Shown here: positions 1 through 6,662 of the stretch, piece after piece | Layout: each line of letters starts with the position of its first letter | How positions within the stretch are numbered: the first letter of the stretch is position 1 | DNA from: JBKPFU01 sp046728975 | GTDB lineage: Bacteria; Actinomycetota; Thermoleophilia; Gaiellales; Gaiellaceae | Assembly: GCA_046728975.1 (NCBI GenBank) | Contig: JBKPFU010000046.1 | Coordinates: 1 to 19,589 of the forward strand | Length of the DNA stretch: 19,589 nt | Direction: 5' to 3' | Notes under the pieces: generated by a model | What the model saw: only the letters and a program-made list of their open reading frames with translations | What the model was told of the DNA's origin: nothing | Databases searched by the model: none | Made by a program: the position numbers and the translations under genes

Positions 1-99
1 CCGGACGAAGAGGAGCGCGCCGGCCGCTGGGCGGGCTCGGACAAGCTCGAGTGCGGCATTCACCTGGACTCACCGCTCACGAAGGAGGCAAATGCCTGA
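1..99 (+). CDS. cysH: Phosphoadenylyl-/adenylyl-sulfate reductase (CysH family), C-terminal fragment
   Basis: Only the last 32 codons lie in the window, ending in TGA at 97-99. The reading frame is open from base 1 and ends with the residues KLECGIHLD, preceded by ERAGRWAG. The ECGxH motif near the C-terminus is the hallmark of CysH-type reductases: its cysteine attacks the sulfonucleotide and forms the thiosulfonate intermediate before thioredoxin releases sulfite. Whether the substrate is APS or PAPS depends on the upstream CC...CxxC iron-sulfur motif, which is outside the window. The gene overlaps cysC by 8 nt, so the two are almost certainly cotranscribed, and the neighbouring APS kinase and ATP sulfurylase support assimilatory sulfate reduction. 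The identification rests on one short motif plus context. Confidence 0.8.
   Translation, partial: PDEEERAGRWAGSDKLECGIHLDSPLTKEANA
82..88 (+). promoter_or_regulatory. Ribosome binding site of cysC
   Basis: AAGGAGG is a strong Shine-Dalgarno match three bases before ATG 92 and inside the cysH 3' end. It is the best ribosome binding site seen in the window and supports ATG 92 as the cysC start despite the unusual N-terminal extension. Confidence 0.6.
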
Positions 100-730
100 C
101 GCAGCTTGGGAAGCTGGGGAAACCTCCCGGTTTCCCCAGACCCCTTCCACCGGTCCGCTTCGCGGACGAGAGCTCCAAGCCCTGTCGGGCTTTACGCTCT
201 GGTTCACGGGCTTGTCCGGCGCCGGGAAAACGACGATCGCCGAGCTCGTCCGCCCCGAGCTGGAAGCGCGGGGCCACCAGGTCGAATGGCTCGACGGCGA
301 CGTCGTCCGCACGCACCTGTCGAAGGGCCTCGGCTTCTCGAAGGAGGACCGCGACGCGAATATCGAGCGCATCGGCTGGGTCGCGTCGCGACTGACCCGC
401 CACGGCGCTGCGGTCATCGTCTCGGCGATCTCGCCCTACGCGGAGACGCGTGGCAAGGCCCGCGACATGGTGGAGGAGTTCGGCCCGTTCGTCGAGGTGC
501 ACATCGCCACCTCGGTGGAGGAATGCGCGCGGCGCGACGTCAAGGGGCTGTACGAGAAAGCCTTCCGCGGTGAGCTGAAGGAGTTCACCGGCGTCTCGGA
601 TCCGTACGAGGAGCCCGAGAGCCCTGAGCTCCGCATCGACACCGAGGAGCACGAGCCGTCCGAGTCGGCGCGGATCGTCCTCGACAAGCTCGAGCAGCTC
701 GGCCTGGTCGAGACCGAGATCGCCGCCTGA
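92..730 (+). CDS. cysC: Adenylyl-sulfate kinase (APS kinase)
   Basis: This enzyme phosphorylates APS at the 3'-OH with ATP to give PAPS in the cytoplasm. The 212-residue product has a Walker A motif GLSGAGKTT at residues 40-48, an LDGD motif at 67-70, the APS-binding stretch GFSKEDRDAN at 81-90, and KGLYEKAF near residue 151, all classic for CysC. I chose ATG 92 because AAGGAGG (82-88) lies just upstream; it overlaps the cysH stop by 8 nt. The first 30 residues are not typical of the family, which usually begins at the equivalent of SGFTLWFTG (residue 32). The DNA encoding this extension consists largely of inverted repeats, so it may be a structured leader, with the conserved protein starting near a CTG at 182. 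The stop overlaps the sat start by one base. Confidence 0.95.
   Translation: MPDAAWEAGETSRFPQTPSTGPLRGRELQALSGFTLWFTGLSGAGKTTIAELVRPELEARGHQVEWLDGDVVRTHLSKGLGFSKEDRDANIERIGWVASRLTRHGAAVIVSAISPYAETRGKARDMVEEFGPFVEVHIATSVEECARRDVKGLYEKAFRGELKEFTGVSDPYEEPESPELRIDTEEHEPSESARIVLDKLEQLGLVETEIAA
109..167 (+). repeat. Tandem inverted repeats at the 5' end of cysC
   Basis: Positions 114-124 (CTGGGGAAACC) and 129-139 (GGTTTCCCCAG) form a perfect 11-bp inverted repeat with a TCCC loop. The stem can be extended by GGAAG (109-113) pairing with CTTCC (144-148) across a bulge. A second perfect 6-bp hairpin follows, GTCCGC (153-158) with GCGGAC (162-167) around TTC. Both lie between the cysC start and the first conserved CysC residue. 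They could control translation of cysC, stabilise or process the mRNA, or be chance structures in GC-rich DNA. The 11-bp perfect stem makes chance less attractive for the first. Confidence 0.5.
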
Positions 731-1872
731 TGACGACGGTGACGACCGAAGAGCACTTGATCGCGCCCCACGGGGGCAAGCTGGTGAACCGCACCGGCGA
801 GCGCCCCGAGGGCGTCGACCGGCTCGAGCAGATTCCACTGACGTCGCGCGAGCTCTCCGACCTGGACATGCTCGCCTCCGGTGCGCTGTCCCCCCTCGAG
901 GGCTTCATGGGCCGCCCGAACTACGAGCGCGTCGTCGACGAGATGCGCCTGGAGCGCGGTTTGCCCTGGGCGCTGCCGGTCTGCCTCGCGATCGATCGTC
1001 CGCCCCGCGGCGACCGCGTCGGTCTTACCGCCGGCGAAGGGGGCCCGGCGATCGCCGTGCTCGACGTCGACCAGGTTTACGAGTACGACAAGGAGCGCGA
1101 GGCCGAGCGCTGCTTCCGCACGACCGACGAAGCCCATCCCGGCGTGGCGCGCCTCTACGCGCAGAGGCCGCTTTACCTTGCGGGCAAGGTCGCGGTCTTC
1201 GGACGCCAGCCGCCTTCGTTCCCCCAGCTGCACATGGACCCTGCCGAGACTCGGCAGGTCTTCGCCGAGCGCGGCTGGCGCCGGGTGGTCGGCTTCCAGA
1301 CGCGCAACCCGATCCACCGCGCGCACGAGTACCTGACCAAGGGCGCGCTCGAGACGGTCGACGGCTTGCTCATCCACCCGCTCGTGGGCGAGACGAAGTC
1401 GGACGACGTCCCGGCGAAGACGCGCGTCGACTGCTACCGCGTCCTCCTGGACAACTACTACCCGCCCGACCGCGTGCTCCTGTCTGCGTTCCCGGCGGCG
1501 ATGCGCTACGCGGGCCCGCGCGAGGCGATCTGGCACGCGATCTGCCGCAAGAACTACGGCTGCTCGCACTTCATCGTCGGGCGCGACCACGCCGGCGTCG
1601 GCGACTACTACGGCACCTACGACGCCCAGCTGATCTTCGATGACTTCGCGCCGCACGAGCTCGACATCGAGCCGATGTTCTTCGAGCATGCGTTCTGGTG
1701 CCGCGTCTGCGGGCAGATGGCGACGCCGAAGACCTGCCCGCACGACGGCGACGCGCACGTCTTCCTCTCCGGGACGAAGATGCGCGAGCTGCTCGCGTCC
1801 GGCGCCCTTCCTCCGTCCGAGTTCTCGCGTCCGGAGGTCGCCGAAGTTCTCATCTCCGCTTACGCCTCATGA
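730..1872 (+). CDS. sat: Sulfate adenylyltransferase (ATP sulfurylase)
   Basis: This enzyme makes APS and pyrophosphate from sulfate and ATP, the first step of sulfate activation. The 380-residue protein has the homo-oligomeric Sat architecture: an N-terminal PUA-like domain, then the nucleotidyltransferase core with QTRNPIHRAHE at residues 190-200, GRDHAGVG at 284-291, and SGTKMRELLASG at 347-358. A CxxC...CPH cluster (C324, C327, C336, H338) matches the zinc site described in some bacterial Sat proteins. There is no C-terminal APS kinase domain, which fits the separate cysC upstream. ATG 730 overlaps the cysC stop (TGATG), indicating translational coupling. This type is unrelated to the CysD/CysN sulfurylase, and no cysDN is present here. 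Confidence 0.96.
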   Translation: MTTVTTEEHLIAPHGGKLVNRTGERPEGVDRLEQIPLTSRELSDLDMLASGALSPLEGFMGRPNYERVVDEMRLERGLPWALPVCLAIDRPPRGDRVGLTAGEGGPAIAVLDVDQVYEYDKEREAERCFRTTDEAHPGVARLYAQRPLYLAGKVAVFGRQPPSFPQLHMDPAETRQVFAERGWRRVVGFQTRNPIHRAHEYLTKGALETVDGLLIHPLVGETKSDDVPAKTRVDCYRVLLDNYYPPDRVLLSAFPAAMRYAGPREAIWHAICRKNYGCSHFIVGRDHAGVGDYYGTYDAQLIFDDFAPHELDIEPMFFEHAFWCRVCGQMATPKTCPHDGDAHVFLSGTKMRELLASGALPPSEFSRPEVAEVLISAYAS

Positions 1873-1883
1873 CGCCCCAGTGA

Positions 1884-1970
1884 CAGCTTCGGTCGTGTCG
1901 ACCGGTCGCTGCAGACGGACGCGCGGGCGAAGCCCACGCGTCCTGACGGCGGCACCGCAACCGGTGCCGC
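1884..1970 (+). promoter_or_regulatory. Three consecutive hairpins in the sat-permease gap
   Basis: Almost the whole 99-nt spacer folds. Hairpin 1 pairs CAGC (1884-1887) with GCTG (1908-1911) and CGGTCG (1890-1895) with CGACCG (1899-1904), loop TGT. Hairpin 2 pairs 1917-1928 with 1932-1943 around GAA, 12 positions with one C/A mismatch. Hairpin 3 pairs GCGGCACCG (1949-1957) with CGGTGCCGC (1962-1970) around CAAC and ends one base before the GTG start of the permease. No U-tract follows, so a simple intrinsic terminator is not supported. A cis-acting RNA that controls permease translation or mRNA processing is possible. I cannot assign it to a known riboswitch class. Confidence 0.5.
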
Positions 1971-1971
1971 G

Positions 1972-2856
1972 GTGACCTGGCAGCTCAGCCTCGCGGGCCT
2001 GCTGATCGGCGTCCTCGTCGGCCTGACCGGCATGGGCGGCGGATCGCTGCTGACGCCGATCCTCGTGATCGTGTTCGGGTTCAAGCCGACCGTGGCCGTC
2101 GGAACCGACGTCTTGCACGGCGCCATCTTCAAGACCTTCGGCGCCGTGCGGCATCGCCGGCTGGGAACGGTGCACGCGCGGCTCACCTTCTGGATGTTCC
2201 TCGGCTCAGGGCCGATGTCGCTGCTGGGCGTCGCCGTGGCCGAGAGGCTCGGCGACGGCGCGCGCTCGGTCGAGACCTACGCGATCGGCGCGGCGTTGAT
2301 GCTCGGGGGCGCCGGGCTGGTCGCGAAGACGTTCATCAAGCACGGGATCCAGCCCACGGATGCGCCCTTCCTGCTCGAACGGCGCGACCGGATCATCGCG
2401 TTCGCGATCGGCGCCGTCTTCGGCTTCATCGTCGGCCTGACCTCGGTAGGCAGCGGGACCTTCTTCGGGCTCATCATGCTGCTCGTCTACCCCTTGACGG
2501 CGGCCAAGATCGTCGGCACGGACATCTTCCACGCGGCCGCACTCCTGTGGGTGGCCGGGATGGGCCACCTCTTCGCCGGCAATGTCGATTTCCACACGAT
2601 GGGCTGGCTGCTCGTGGGGTCGGTGCCCGGAATCCTGATCTCGAGCCACCTGACGGTGCGTGTTCCCGAGCGTGCGCTGCGGCTGGCGCTCGGTGGCACG
2701 CTGATCCTGAGCGGGATCAAGCTCGTGGACTTGCCGGAGGCGAATTGGGTCGTGGTCGCCGGCTTCATCGCCGGTGCGACCGTGCTCGTCGCGTGGGGAC
2801 TGAGCGCGCTTCGCGACCGCCGGCGCGAGCTCGCGCCCGAGCTGACGCTCCGGTAG
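1972..2856 (+). CDS. TauE/SafE family sulfite/sulfate permease
   Basis: This is a 294-residue integral membrane protein of the TauE/SafE (DUF81) family, whose members move sulfite, sulfoacetate, sulfate or other small anions. It shows the internal duplication typical of the family: a first half opening with GVLVGLTGMGGGSLLTP (about residues 14-30) and a second opening with GFIVGLTSVGSGTFFG (about 149-164). About eight hydrophobic segments can be seen. It follows cysH-cysC-sat on the same strand, so it probably imports sulfate or exports excess sulfite. The start is GTG at 1972 with no visible Shine-Dalgarno sequence and a strong hairpin ending at 1970, so translation may be structure-controlled. 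The direction of transport and the substrate cannot be read from sequence. Confidence 0.85.
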   Translation: MTWQLSLAGLLIGVLVGLTGMGGGSLLTPILVIVFGFKPTVAVGTDVLHGAIFKTFGAVRHRRLGTVHARLTFWMFLGSGPMSLLGVAVAERLGDGARSVETYAIGAALMLGGAGLVAKTFIKHGIQPTDAPFLLERRDRIIAFAIGAVFGFIVGLTSVGSGTFFGLIMLLVYPLTAAKIVGTDIFHAAALLWVAGMGHLFAGNVDFHTMGWLLVGSVPGILISSHLTVRVPERALRLALGGTLILSGIKLVDLPEANWVVVAGFIAGATVLVAWGLSALRDRRRELAPELTLR

Positions 2857-2877
2857 CTCACAAGCGAGACGTCCAAC

Positions 2878-2883
2878 TACACT
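2878..2883 (+). promoter_or_regulatory. Candidate -10 box (leaderless) before the Ig-like protein
   Basis: TACACT fits the actinobacterial -10 pattern TANNNT and lies nine bases before the TTG start at 2893. The 36-nt gap has no Shine-Dalgarno sequence, so a leaderless transcript starting at or next to the start codon is plausible. No clear -35 box is visible. This would make 2893 the start of a transcription unit separate from the sulfur genes. Confidence 0.4.
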
Positions 2884-2892
2884 CGGCTCGGT

Positions 2893-3795
2893 TTGGCGCG
2901 GTTGCTCCCGACGATCGTCGTCGTCGCTCTGCTTGCGGGGACGGCTGCCGCGTTCGCGGTCACGGAGGGCCTGAAGCTCCAGAAGAGCCCGATCCTCGAC
3001 ACGAGGGTCGACAAGCTGTTCTCGCCGCGCGTGGGCGCGGCAAGGATCGCCTTTCGCCTCCGCAAGGCCGACCGGGTCACGGTCTCGATCGAAGATTCCG
3101 ACGGCGACATCGTTCGCACGCTGCTGCATCGGCGTTTCAACGCTGGCTTTCTCAACACGGCGTGGAACGGCCGCGACGAGGCAGGTCGAGTCGTCCCGGA
3201 CGGGACGTACAAGCCGCGCGTCCACCTCGCCGACCAGCACCGGACGATCGTGCTCCCGAACCCGATCCGCCTCGATTCCGTCGACCCCCGCGTGACGGCG
3301 CTCGCGGTTAGCCCCCACGTCTTCTCGCCGGACGGCGACTACCGCCGCGATTACCTGACGATTCGCTACCGCCTGAGTGAGCCTGCACGAGCGCTCCTCT
3401 TCGTCGACCGCCGCTTCCGGACGAAGGTCAAGTTCTTCCGCAAGCAGTTCGGCTTTACGTGGAACCCCTCGGGGCTACATCTGCGGCCGGGCCGGCACCG
3501 CCTCACGCTCGCCGCTCAGGACCGCGCGGGTAACCAGGCGGCGCTGAGCGCGCCGGCCTTCGTGTGGGTGCGCTATCTCGAGCTCGGGCGGCACGTGATC
3601 CGGGCCCGCGCCGGCCGCCGTTTCGCGGTGCGCGTGCTCACCGACGTCGGCCGGGCGCGCTGGAGGATCGGGCCGCGCGTCGGGCGGGTGCGCGGCAAGC
3701 GGCTTGTGCTGCTCGCCGGTGAGCCCGGCCGCTACACGCTCGTCGTCTTCGCGCGAGGGCACCGCGATAGGGCGTTGCTGCTGGTGACTCAATGA
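2893..3795 (+). CDS. Secreted or membrane-anchored FlgD-type Ig-like domain protein
   Basis: This 300-residue protein starts with a hydrophobic segment (about residues 4-22) that can serve as a signal peptide or membrane anchor, so the rest should be extracytoplasmic. Residues 43-112 resemble a FlgD Ig-like/FN3 domain: an FSP opening, the strand VTVSIEDSDGDIVRTL, then WNGRDEAGRVVPDGTY at 91-106. A second beta-sandwich opens with FSPDGD at 144-149 and closes near DRAGN at 210-214. The last 80 residues are rich in Arg and beta-branched residues and may be a third small domain. The start is TTG at 2893, with a possible second TTG at 2902. Its stop overlaps the next start in ATGA, so it is translationally coupled to the ligase. 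No enzymatic motif is seen; a cell-surface structural or scaffolding role is inference. Confidence 0.75.
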   Translation: MARLLPTIVVVALLAGTAAAFAVTEGLKLQKSPILDTRVDKLFSPRVGAARIAFRLRKADRVTVSIEDSDGDIVRTLLHRRFNAGFLNTAWNGRDEAGRVVPDGTYKPRVHLADQHRTIVLPNPIRLDSVDPRVTALAVSPHVFSPDGDYRRDYLTIRYRLSEPARALLFVDRRFRTKVKFFRKQFGFTWNPSGLHLRPGRHRLTLAAQDRAGNQAALSAPAFVWVRYLELGRHVIRARAGRRFAVRVLTDVGRARWRIGPRVGRVRGKRLVLLAGEPGRYTLVVFARGHRDRALLLVTQ

Positions 3796-5477
3796 CGGCC
3801 TTGGCGCATGTGGCCGGGCCCGTGGGCGCCGCAGGGTTGGGCGTTCTTCTCCTCGCGCCGCGGCGGGATCTGCGGATGGCGGGCCTCGGGGTCTCGGCGG
3901 CGGGCGCCGCCGGGCTCGCGGCGTACCTCGCTCCGGGCGGTCATACGGCCCTCCTCGCAGCCGCCGGCGTCCTCGGTGTCGCGGCTGCGGTCGCCCTCGC
4001 CTTCGCGCTACATCGCTGGCCCTGGCTGCTGCCGCTGCTCGCACTCGCGTGCGTTCCCGTTCGGATTCGCGTCACGGTGGGCGCCACCGATGCGAACCTG
4101 CTCGTGCCGCTCTACGGCGTGATCGCCGCGGCCGCGCTTGCGCTCGGGTACCAGCTGCTGCGCGGGGACGACCGCGCCCGCGAGCTCGGGCCGATCGCCT
4201 GGCCGCTCGCTGCCTTGGTGGGCTGGAGCGGCCTCTCGCTCGCGTGGACGACCGACCTGCACGAGGGAGCGATTGAGCTCCTCTTCTTCTTCCTGCCGTT
4301 CGGGCTGCTGGCGATCTGCCTCGCGCGCGTTCCGTGGCGAAGGGATTGGCTCAAAGGCCTCTACGCCCTGCTCGTCGGGATGGCGCTGCTGTTCGCCGGC
4401 ATCGGCGTCTACCAATACGTGACGCGCGACGTCTTCTGGAACCCGAAGGTGATCGTGGCGAACCAGTACGCGCCGTTCTACCGCGTCAACTCCGTCTTCT
4501 GGGACCCCTCCATCTACGGGCGCTTCCTTGTCGTCGCGATCCTCGCCACGCTCGTCCTCCTCCTGTTCGGTCTGGAGAACCGACTCGCGATAGCCGCCGC
4601 TGTCGTGATCGCCGTTCTCTGGGTCGGGCTGTTCTTCTCCTACTCGCAGTCGAGCTTTATCGCGCTGATGGCCGGCGTCGTCCTGGTCTCGTGGCTCGTC
4701 TGGCGTAGACGCGCCGTCATCCCGATCGGGCTCGTCGCGGCAGGCGTGCTCGTCGTGGCGCTGGCATTACCGAGCGTCCGCCACCGCTCGCTGAACGCCG
4801 CGTCGGGCGGAAGGTTCGAGCTCGTCTCGACCGGGAGCGACATCGCCCTCGACCATCCGGTGCAGGGCGTTGGGATCGGCGGGTTCAAGCGCGAGTACGC
4901 GAAGCGGAAGCATCTGAAGGGACGTAACCCCAAGGCCGCCGCCTCCCACGACACGCCGGTGACGGTTGCCGCAGAGACAGGATTGCCCGGGCTCGCGCTG
5001 CTCGCGTGGCTGCTGGTGAGCGTTTTCCTGATGGCGTTCCGGCGGGTGCGGGTGACGTTCGCCGGCCGGGTCGTGCTCATTCTCAGCCTCTCCCTCGCGG
5101 CGATCGCCGTGCATTCGCTCTTCTACAACGCCTTCTTCGAGGACCCGATGGCCTGGGGCGCGTTCGGCCTCGTTCCGCTGGCGGTTGCCGCCGCCGCGCG
5201 GGAGCCCCCGTCAGCGCGCAGGCGCGACGAGCCGCCGCCCGACGGCGCGCAACCGTCGCAGCTCGGCCGGGAGGTAGAAACCGAGCGGAAGCAAGCTGAG
5301 CGGGTAGGCGGCGGCGAGCAGCACGGCGGCGGGCAGCGGGACGTCGAGCAGCTTCCCGAGCACCGCGATCCCGACCGCAGCCGCGACGGCGAGCGCGACC
5401 CGACGCCACTGGTACGGGACGGGATAGACGCGCTGGGCGTGCACCGCCATCAGCACGAACATGAGGGTGAAGGCTGA
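3792..5477 (+). CDS. O-antigen ligase/polymerase (WaaL/Wzy-like) membrane protein
   Basis: This is a polytopic membrane protein with roughly eleven or twelve hydrophobic segments up to about residue 470. It carries the Wzy_C/O-antigen ligase signature: a large loop containing DHPVQGVGIGGFKREY followed by SHDTPVTVAAETGLPGLALL, with the His near residue 386. Family members either polymerise undecaprenyl-linked repeat units or transfer glycans onto an acceptor; sequence alone does not say which. ATG 3792 overlaps the preceding stop (ATGA). The ORF continues 88 codons past 5211, antisense to the end of the flippase gene, giving a tail rich in Arg, Asp, Glu, His and Gln that does not look like conserved protein. 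The functional part probably ends near 5200. The tail may be real, or may reflect an error or mutation that removed an earlier stop. Confidence 0.8.
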   Translation: MTALAHVAGPVGAAGLGVLLLAPRRDLRMAGLGVSAAGAAGLAAYLAPGGHTALLAAAGVLGVAAAVALAFALHRWPWLLPLLALACVPVRIRVTVGATDANLLVPLYGVIAAAALALGYQLLRGDDRARELGPIAWPLAALVGWSGLSLAWTTDLHEGAIELLFFFLPFGLLAICLARVPWRRDWLKGLYALLVGMALLFAGIGVYQYVTRDVFWNPKVIVANQYAPFYRVNSVFWDPSIYGRFLVVAILATLVLLLFGLENRLAIAAAVVIAVLWVGLFFSYSQSSFIALMAGVVLVSWLVWRRRAVIPIGLVAAGVLVVALALPSVRHRSLNAASGGRFELVSTGSDIALDHPVQGVGIGGFKREYAKRKHLKGRNPKAAASHDTPVTVAAETGLPGLALLAWLLVSVFLMAFRRVRVTFAGRVVLILSLSLAAIAVHSLFYNAFFEDPMAWGAFGLVPLAVAAAAREPPSARRRDEPPPDGAQPSQLGREVETERKQAERVGGGEQHGGGQRDVEQLPEHRDPDRSRDGERDPTPLVRDGIDALGVHRHQHEHEGEG

Positions 5478-6662
5478 GACGGCGGCGACGGCTGCGCCGA
5501 TCATCCCGTAGCGTGGGACGAGGATCAGGTTTAGCGCGACGTTGACGATCGCGGCGGCGCCCGTCACGACCCAGTTGAATTGGGTCCGACGCACCCGCCC
5601 GATCCCGACGGCGACGACCGTATAGGCGGCCCACGCCGCCCCGGCGAAGGCGAGCGGGCCGACCACCCGCGAGCCCTCCAGGTACTCGGGCCGCGACGTC
5701 AGCAACTGAACGAGCCAGGGCGCGAGCAGCGTCAGCGCGAGCGAGGCCCAGCACGTCACGAAGAGCAAATAGGTGAGGACGAAGCCGTACGTGCGCCGGG
5801 CCTCGGTGTCGTCCTCGATCGAGAACGCAAACGCAGGCCACGCGGACCTGAACGCGACCAGCAGCAGCAGGATCGCCGACGCGACGCGAACGCCGATCGA
5901 GTAGTGGCCGACCTCTGCCTGTCCCTTGAAGGTCGCGATGAAGAAGCGGTCGCTGAACGAGATCACCCACAGCGCGAGCGCCGACGGCACGAGCGGCATC
6001 CCGAAGCGGTTCATCTCTCGGAAGAGGCGGCGGTCGAACTGAAGGCCGAGCTGGTAGCGGCGGTACGCCAGCAGGACGAAGTACACGGCCAGGGTGCCGA
6101 TGAAATTGCCGACGATCACTCCCATCGCCCGCTCGTGGAATCCGACGACGAGGACGACCGTGGCCGCGACCGTCACGAGCACGTTCGCGATCGTCGCCAG
6201 CACGTAGGAGACCGACCGCTCTTCGACGCGGAAGAGGGCCGTCAGCTGCTCGTAGTTCATCTGCGCCCAGACGGCCACGAACGACGCGCGCACGAGCCAC
6301 GCTTGGTCCGGCCCCAGGGACAGCAGGTCGGCGATCGGCGCGGCCGCTATCCATCCGGCCACGAGCCCCAGCGTCGCGCTGACCATCGTGAACCAGAAGC
6401 ACGTGCGCACGACGAGCACGCGGCGCGCCGGGTCGGGGGAGTCGAAGTAGAACCGGAAGAACGCGGCCGAGATGCCGAGGCGGAGCACCGTCACGAGTAC
6501 GGCTCCGAGCGCCGCCAGCGTCTCGACCCGCCCGTAGTCGCGCCCGGTCAGATAGTGCGTATAGAGCGGGAGGAGCAGGACCGCGAGCAGGCGCGAGACG
6601 ATCCCGCCCAGGCCGTAGATGGCCGAGTGCTTGGCGAGCCGCCAGAGCTGTTGGCCGAGCAT
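5211..6662 (-). CDS. Polysaccharide flippase (Wzx/MOP superfamily)
   Basis: This 483-residue, strongly hydrophobic protein has about 12-14 membrane segments. It opens with SAIYGLGGIVSRLLAVLLLP and has LPLYTHYLTGRDYGRVETL near residues 30-48, the typical start of Wzx/MATE-like lipopolysaccharide flippases. Such proteins move undecaprenyl-diphosphate-linked oligosaccharide across the cytoplasmic membrane. A second half-repeat begins around FGMPLVPSALALWVISFSDRFF. The ATG at 6662 directly abuts the stop of the upstream GT4 gene (TAG then ATG), so the two are cotranscribed and probably coupled. The 3' end overlaps the convergent ligase ORF by 267 nt. Together with that ligase-like protein it suggests a Wzx/Wzy-type export route. 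Confidence 0.9.
   Translation of the reverse strand: MLGQQLWRLAKHSAIYGLGGIVSRLLAVLLLPLYTHYLTGRDYGRVETLAALGAVLVTVLRLGISAAFFRFYFDSPDPARRVLVVRTCFWFTMVSATLGLVAGWIAAAPIADLLSLGPDQAWLVRASFVAVWAQMNYEQLTALFRVEERSVSYVLATIANVLVTVAATVVLVVGFHERAMGVIVGNFIGTLAVYFVLLAYRRYQLGLQFDRRLFREMNRFGMPLVPSALALWVISFSDRFFIATFKGQAEVGHYSIGVRVASAILLLLVAFRSAWPAFAFSIEDDTEARRTYGFVLTYLLFVTCWASLALTLLAPWLVQLLTSRPEYLEGSRVVGPLAFAGAAWAAYTVVAVGIGRVRRTQFNWVVTGAAAIVNVALNLILVPRYGMIGAAVAAVSAFTLMFVLMAVHAQRVYPVPYQWRRVALAVAAAVGIAVLGKLLDVPLPAAVLLAAAYPLSLLPLGFYLPAELRRLRAVGRRLVAPAR

Noticed and set aside
436..1758. 440-codon minus-strand open frame
   Set aside because: It is antisense to cysC and sat, both confidently identified; no domain is visible in the shadow frame.
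2206..3318. 370-codon minus-strand open frame spanning the permease and Ig-like genes
   Set aside because: Highly charged shadow translation, and both plus-strand proteins have clear family signatures.
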